Below are positions 62,007-64,000 of a stretch of DNA of 64,000 bases, in pieces. The translations under genes and the position numbers were made by a program. The notes under the pieces are model-generated. The model saw only the letters and a program-made list of their open reading frames with translations, did no database searches and was not told the DNA's origin. Numbering within the stretch: position 1 is the stretch's first letter; every line of letters begins with the position of its first letter. Location: positions 545,090,370 through 545,154,369 of the forward strand of contig NC_081412.1 of the NCBI RefSeq assembly GCF_030272615.1. The letters run 5' to 3'. The stretch is from Cryptomeria japonica (lineage: Eukaryota; Streptophyta; Pinopsida; Cupressales; Cupressaceae).

Positions 62007-63680
62007 CTAAAAATTGCAGCATGACAAACAATAGGTATTTAATATTATTAATTTGGCAGAAGAAAACTCATATCAGTCAAAACTAATACTGCAACAATTA
62101 TTATCAGATGAGTCGGAATAACATTCCACAATTGAATTATCAGAAAGATTCAATTTTGACTCACATTCGCATTAATTTTTCTAGGCAGAATTTCATTATT
62201 ACAAGAAAAAGAGATTCAATTAATATTTTTATTTTCGTTTCATCATTTTTCTGGGGAGAATTTTATTTTTATTAAAAAACGATAGGATAATTTAAAGCTG
62301 GAAAATATGCTTCAATGTGATTTTCTGAACACAAACATAAGAAAACTAATATAGCATCAGCTTTTCCAGTCAAAAGATTGTTTCGTAAATATAATGACAG
62401 GCTAATTTACAGCTAGACAAAACCTTCAAACTGAAACTATGAACAAGGAAATAAGGAAACCAAAAATAATGTCTAAAAAAGGGAACTATAAACAACTTTG
62501 TCTGAAGATGAGACGACATACGGTGACTTATAAAATAGCTGTCAGGAAAAAAAATATGTAAGGAAAAAAGGTTTAAAGAGATTCTGTCGTTACAGATAAC
62601 TAGATGCAATTTAGCTTATATCCGGATACATTAAACAAGTGCCAGAGATAGAGAAACGCTTCAAGTTTAATTTTCTTACTATCTAGACGATCATAGCTGG
62701 CTTCACCGATTACAAATGTGCACAGTGTGCTTTAAAATAAATTCAATATGCATATAGATGAATAAGTAGCTGCAATACTTTATGGAAAAATCTTAATTTC
62801 ACAAGTACGCAGGACCACAAATAACAGAGGTTAACAGCTATAGAGACCTGAAACTGATTCTAGCTTTCCACCAATAAGTAATATAATTTAAGAGGTTATG
62901 ATGGAGAGAAAAACACCTATTTACCAGTTGTCCAAATGAGAAAAACACATATTCAGGAGAGAAAATAAAAATCCTGAAATGCCTCAGGAAAAGATTCAAA
63001 CAACCACCACAACACACACAAATGTTTGTAGAGGTTCCTGGATACTTAAATGATAAATCTAATTTTACAAACAACCAAATAATAAATACAGAATCAAGCA
63101 CCCCATACAACATGATTTTGAATTGGTAACGTAAGAAAGTACAAATTTTAACTGAGACGTACCAAAATCAAGTGTTTTGTACAAGATTCAGATGAAATAA
63201 TAAAGATATTAATAGATATGTCAGGCACCCCAGAGAAATGATTTTGAATTGGCAAGCTAAGAAGCCACAATTTCTCAACTTAGATATACAGAAAATAACA
63301 CAGTTCTTGTAAGATTCCGATCAAAAAATAATAAATATTTGTAGAGACAGATGCATAAGGAGGTTTATAAAAATGACCAGCAAGGTTTAGATTCTTATTG
63401 GATATTTTAAAATGCCCATAAATTTGAAGTTGAAAAAGACTTAAAAGAAATAAACTTAAAATTCAAGTTTCAACCATCATTGAGATGTCTAAAAATTATT
63501 ATTTCCAAGTACAAAAAAATTTATTATCTTAGTGGACATGAAATTGAATTCCTAAATGCTTGGCATAAGTTTTGCTCAGATGCCTAGCATTGTGAAAAAA
63601 TGTTTTCAGACCCATGTGCATGTCACAGGCTTTTAACAGGCACCAATTCATAAACTGCGATTTGACTCTCCCTGTCCTCT
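62007..63680. other. No gene recognised; probably upstream intron of the carrier gene
   Basis: The acceptor TTTTTAG immediately upstream of exon 62006 shows that an intron starts here. I did not find the exon encoding the first carrier signature (TPLDxVK) before the window ends. Confidence 0.5.
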
Positions 63681-63689
63681 GTAGTAAGG

Positions 63690-64000
63690 GCTCGGCCGCT
63701 CTCCTATCAAGGGTTAGGCCTCTGGTGGGCTTTTTTAAGCTTAATTTTGATGGGAGCTTGGGGTTGGGTGTCTGCCAAGGGATGATAAAGGGTCCTTTGC
63801 AAAAGGTGCTTCGTTCTTTCTTGGTAACAAGTCTAATAATGGGGCAGGATGCGATGTCCTGGTGGAAGGGTTGAAATTGGCAGTTACACTCAACTATAGA
63901 AAACTGATTGTAGACAGGAATACGATGTCCTGGTGGAAGGGTTGAAATTGGCAGTTACACTCGACCATAGAAACCTGATTGTAGACAGGAATTCGATGTT
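63690..64000 (+). mobile_element. RNase H-like fragment with 71-bp tandem repeat
   Basis: The plus strand reads RPLVGFFKLNFDGSLGLG, then GLKLAVTLNYRKLIVDR. This matches the plant RNase H-like domain (PxGxxKLNxDGS ... EGLKLAVxxGxRxLIVExDS) found in LINE polyproteins and in many host-annotated genes. The catalytic Asp in NFDGS is present. GATGTCCTGGTGGAAGG recurs at 63853, 63924 and (start only) 63995, a 71-bp tandem unit that shifts the frame, so the piece is a non-functional fragment. It continues past the window end. Confidence 0.65.

Overview
This is plant nuclear DNA. Three things show it: a plant-type glutamate receptor-like gene, a plant-type mitochondrial phosphate carrier gene, and TTTAGGG-like telomeric motifs. 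Few genes, long AT-rich spacers, old nested LTR elements and multi-kilobase introns fit a large genome such as a gymnosperm's, but the clade is inference. One 500-base run of N (45833-46332) is an assembly gap.

Layout. 98-2352 is a nearly perfect inverted repeat. Each arm carries the same fragment of a DRM-type de novo DNA methyltransferase, so a transcript through it would fold into a hairpin matching the enzyme of RNA-directed DNA methylation. 2.8-8.7 kb holds decayed repeats, a PPR relic and a solo-LTR relic. 8763-13963 is a young, complete-looking Ty1/copia-type element carrying gag and protease only, with a GC-rich leader. 14.8-17.8 kb is a broken Ty3/gypsy chromovirus tail with its likely LTR. 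17.8-18.4 kb is a satellite of alternating ~121-bp units. 19334-19799 is a small terminal-inverted-repeat transposon.

20333-26263 (+) is an intact six-exon GLR gene. The exon phases all agree and give 911 residues; one exon is only 32 bp. 28.2-43.6 kb is a large inverted structure of pyrimidine-rich (left) and purine-rich (right) repeats with degenerate telomere-like modules, interrupted by a solo LTR and an old copia element that itself carries a further LTR. 43.6-55.6 kb is AT-rich, with GA microsatellites, tRNA-derived relics, fold-back elements and an unidentified duplicated sequence. 55605-62006 (-) holds the last five coding exons of a mitochondrial phosphate carrier (PHT3/MPT type). 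The window ends in an RNase H-like fragment cut by a 71-bp tandem repeat.

The two intact host genes are independent: an amino-acid-gated membrane channel and an inner-mitochondrial phosphate importer. The DRM hairpin locus is the most likely new regulatory system in the window.
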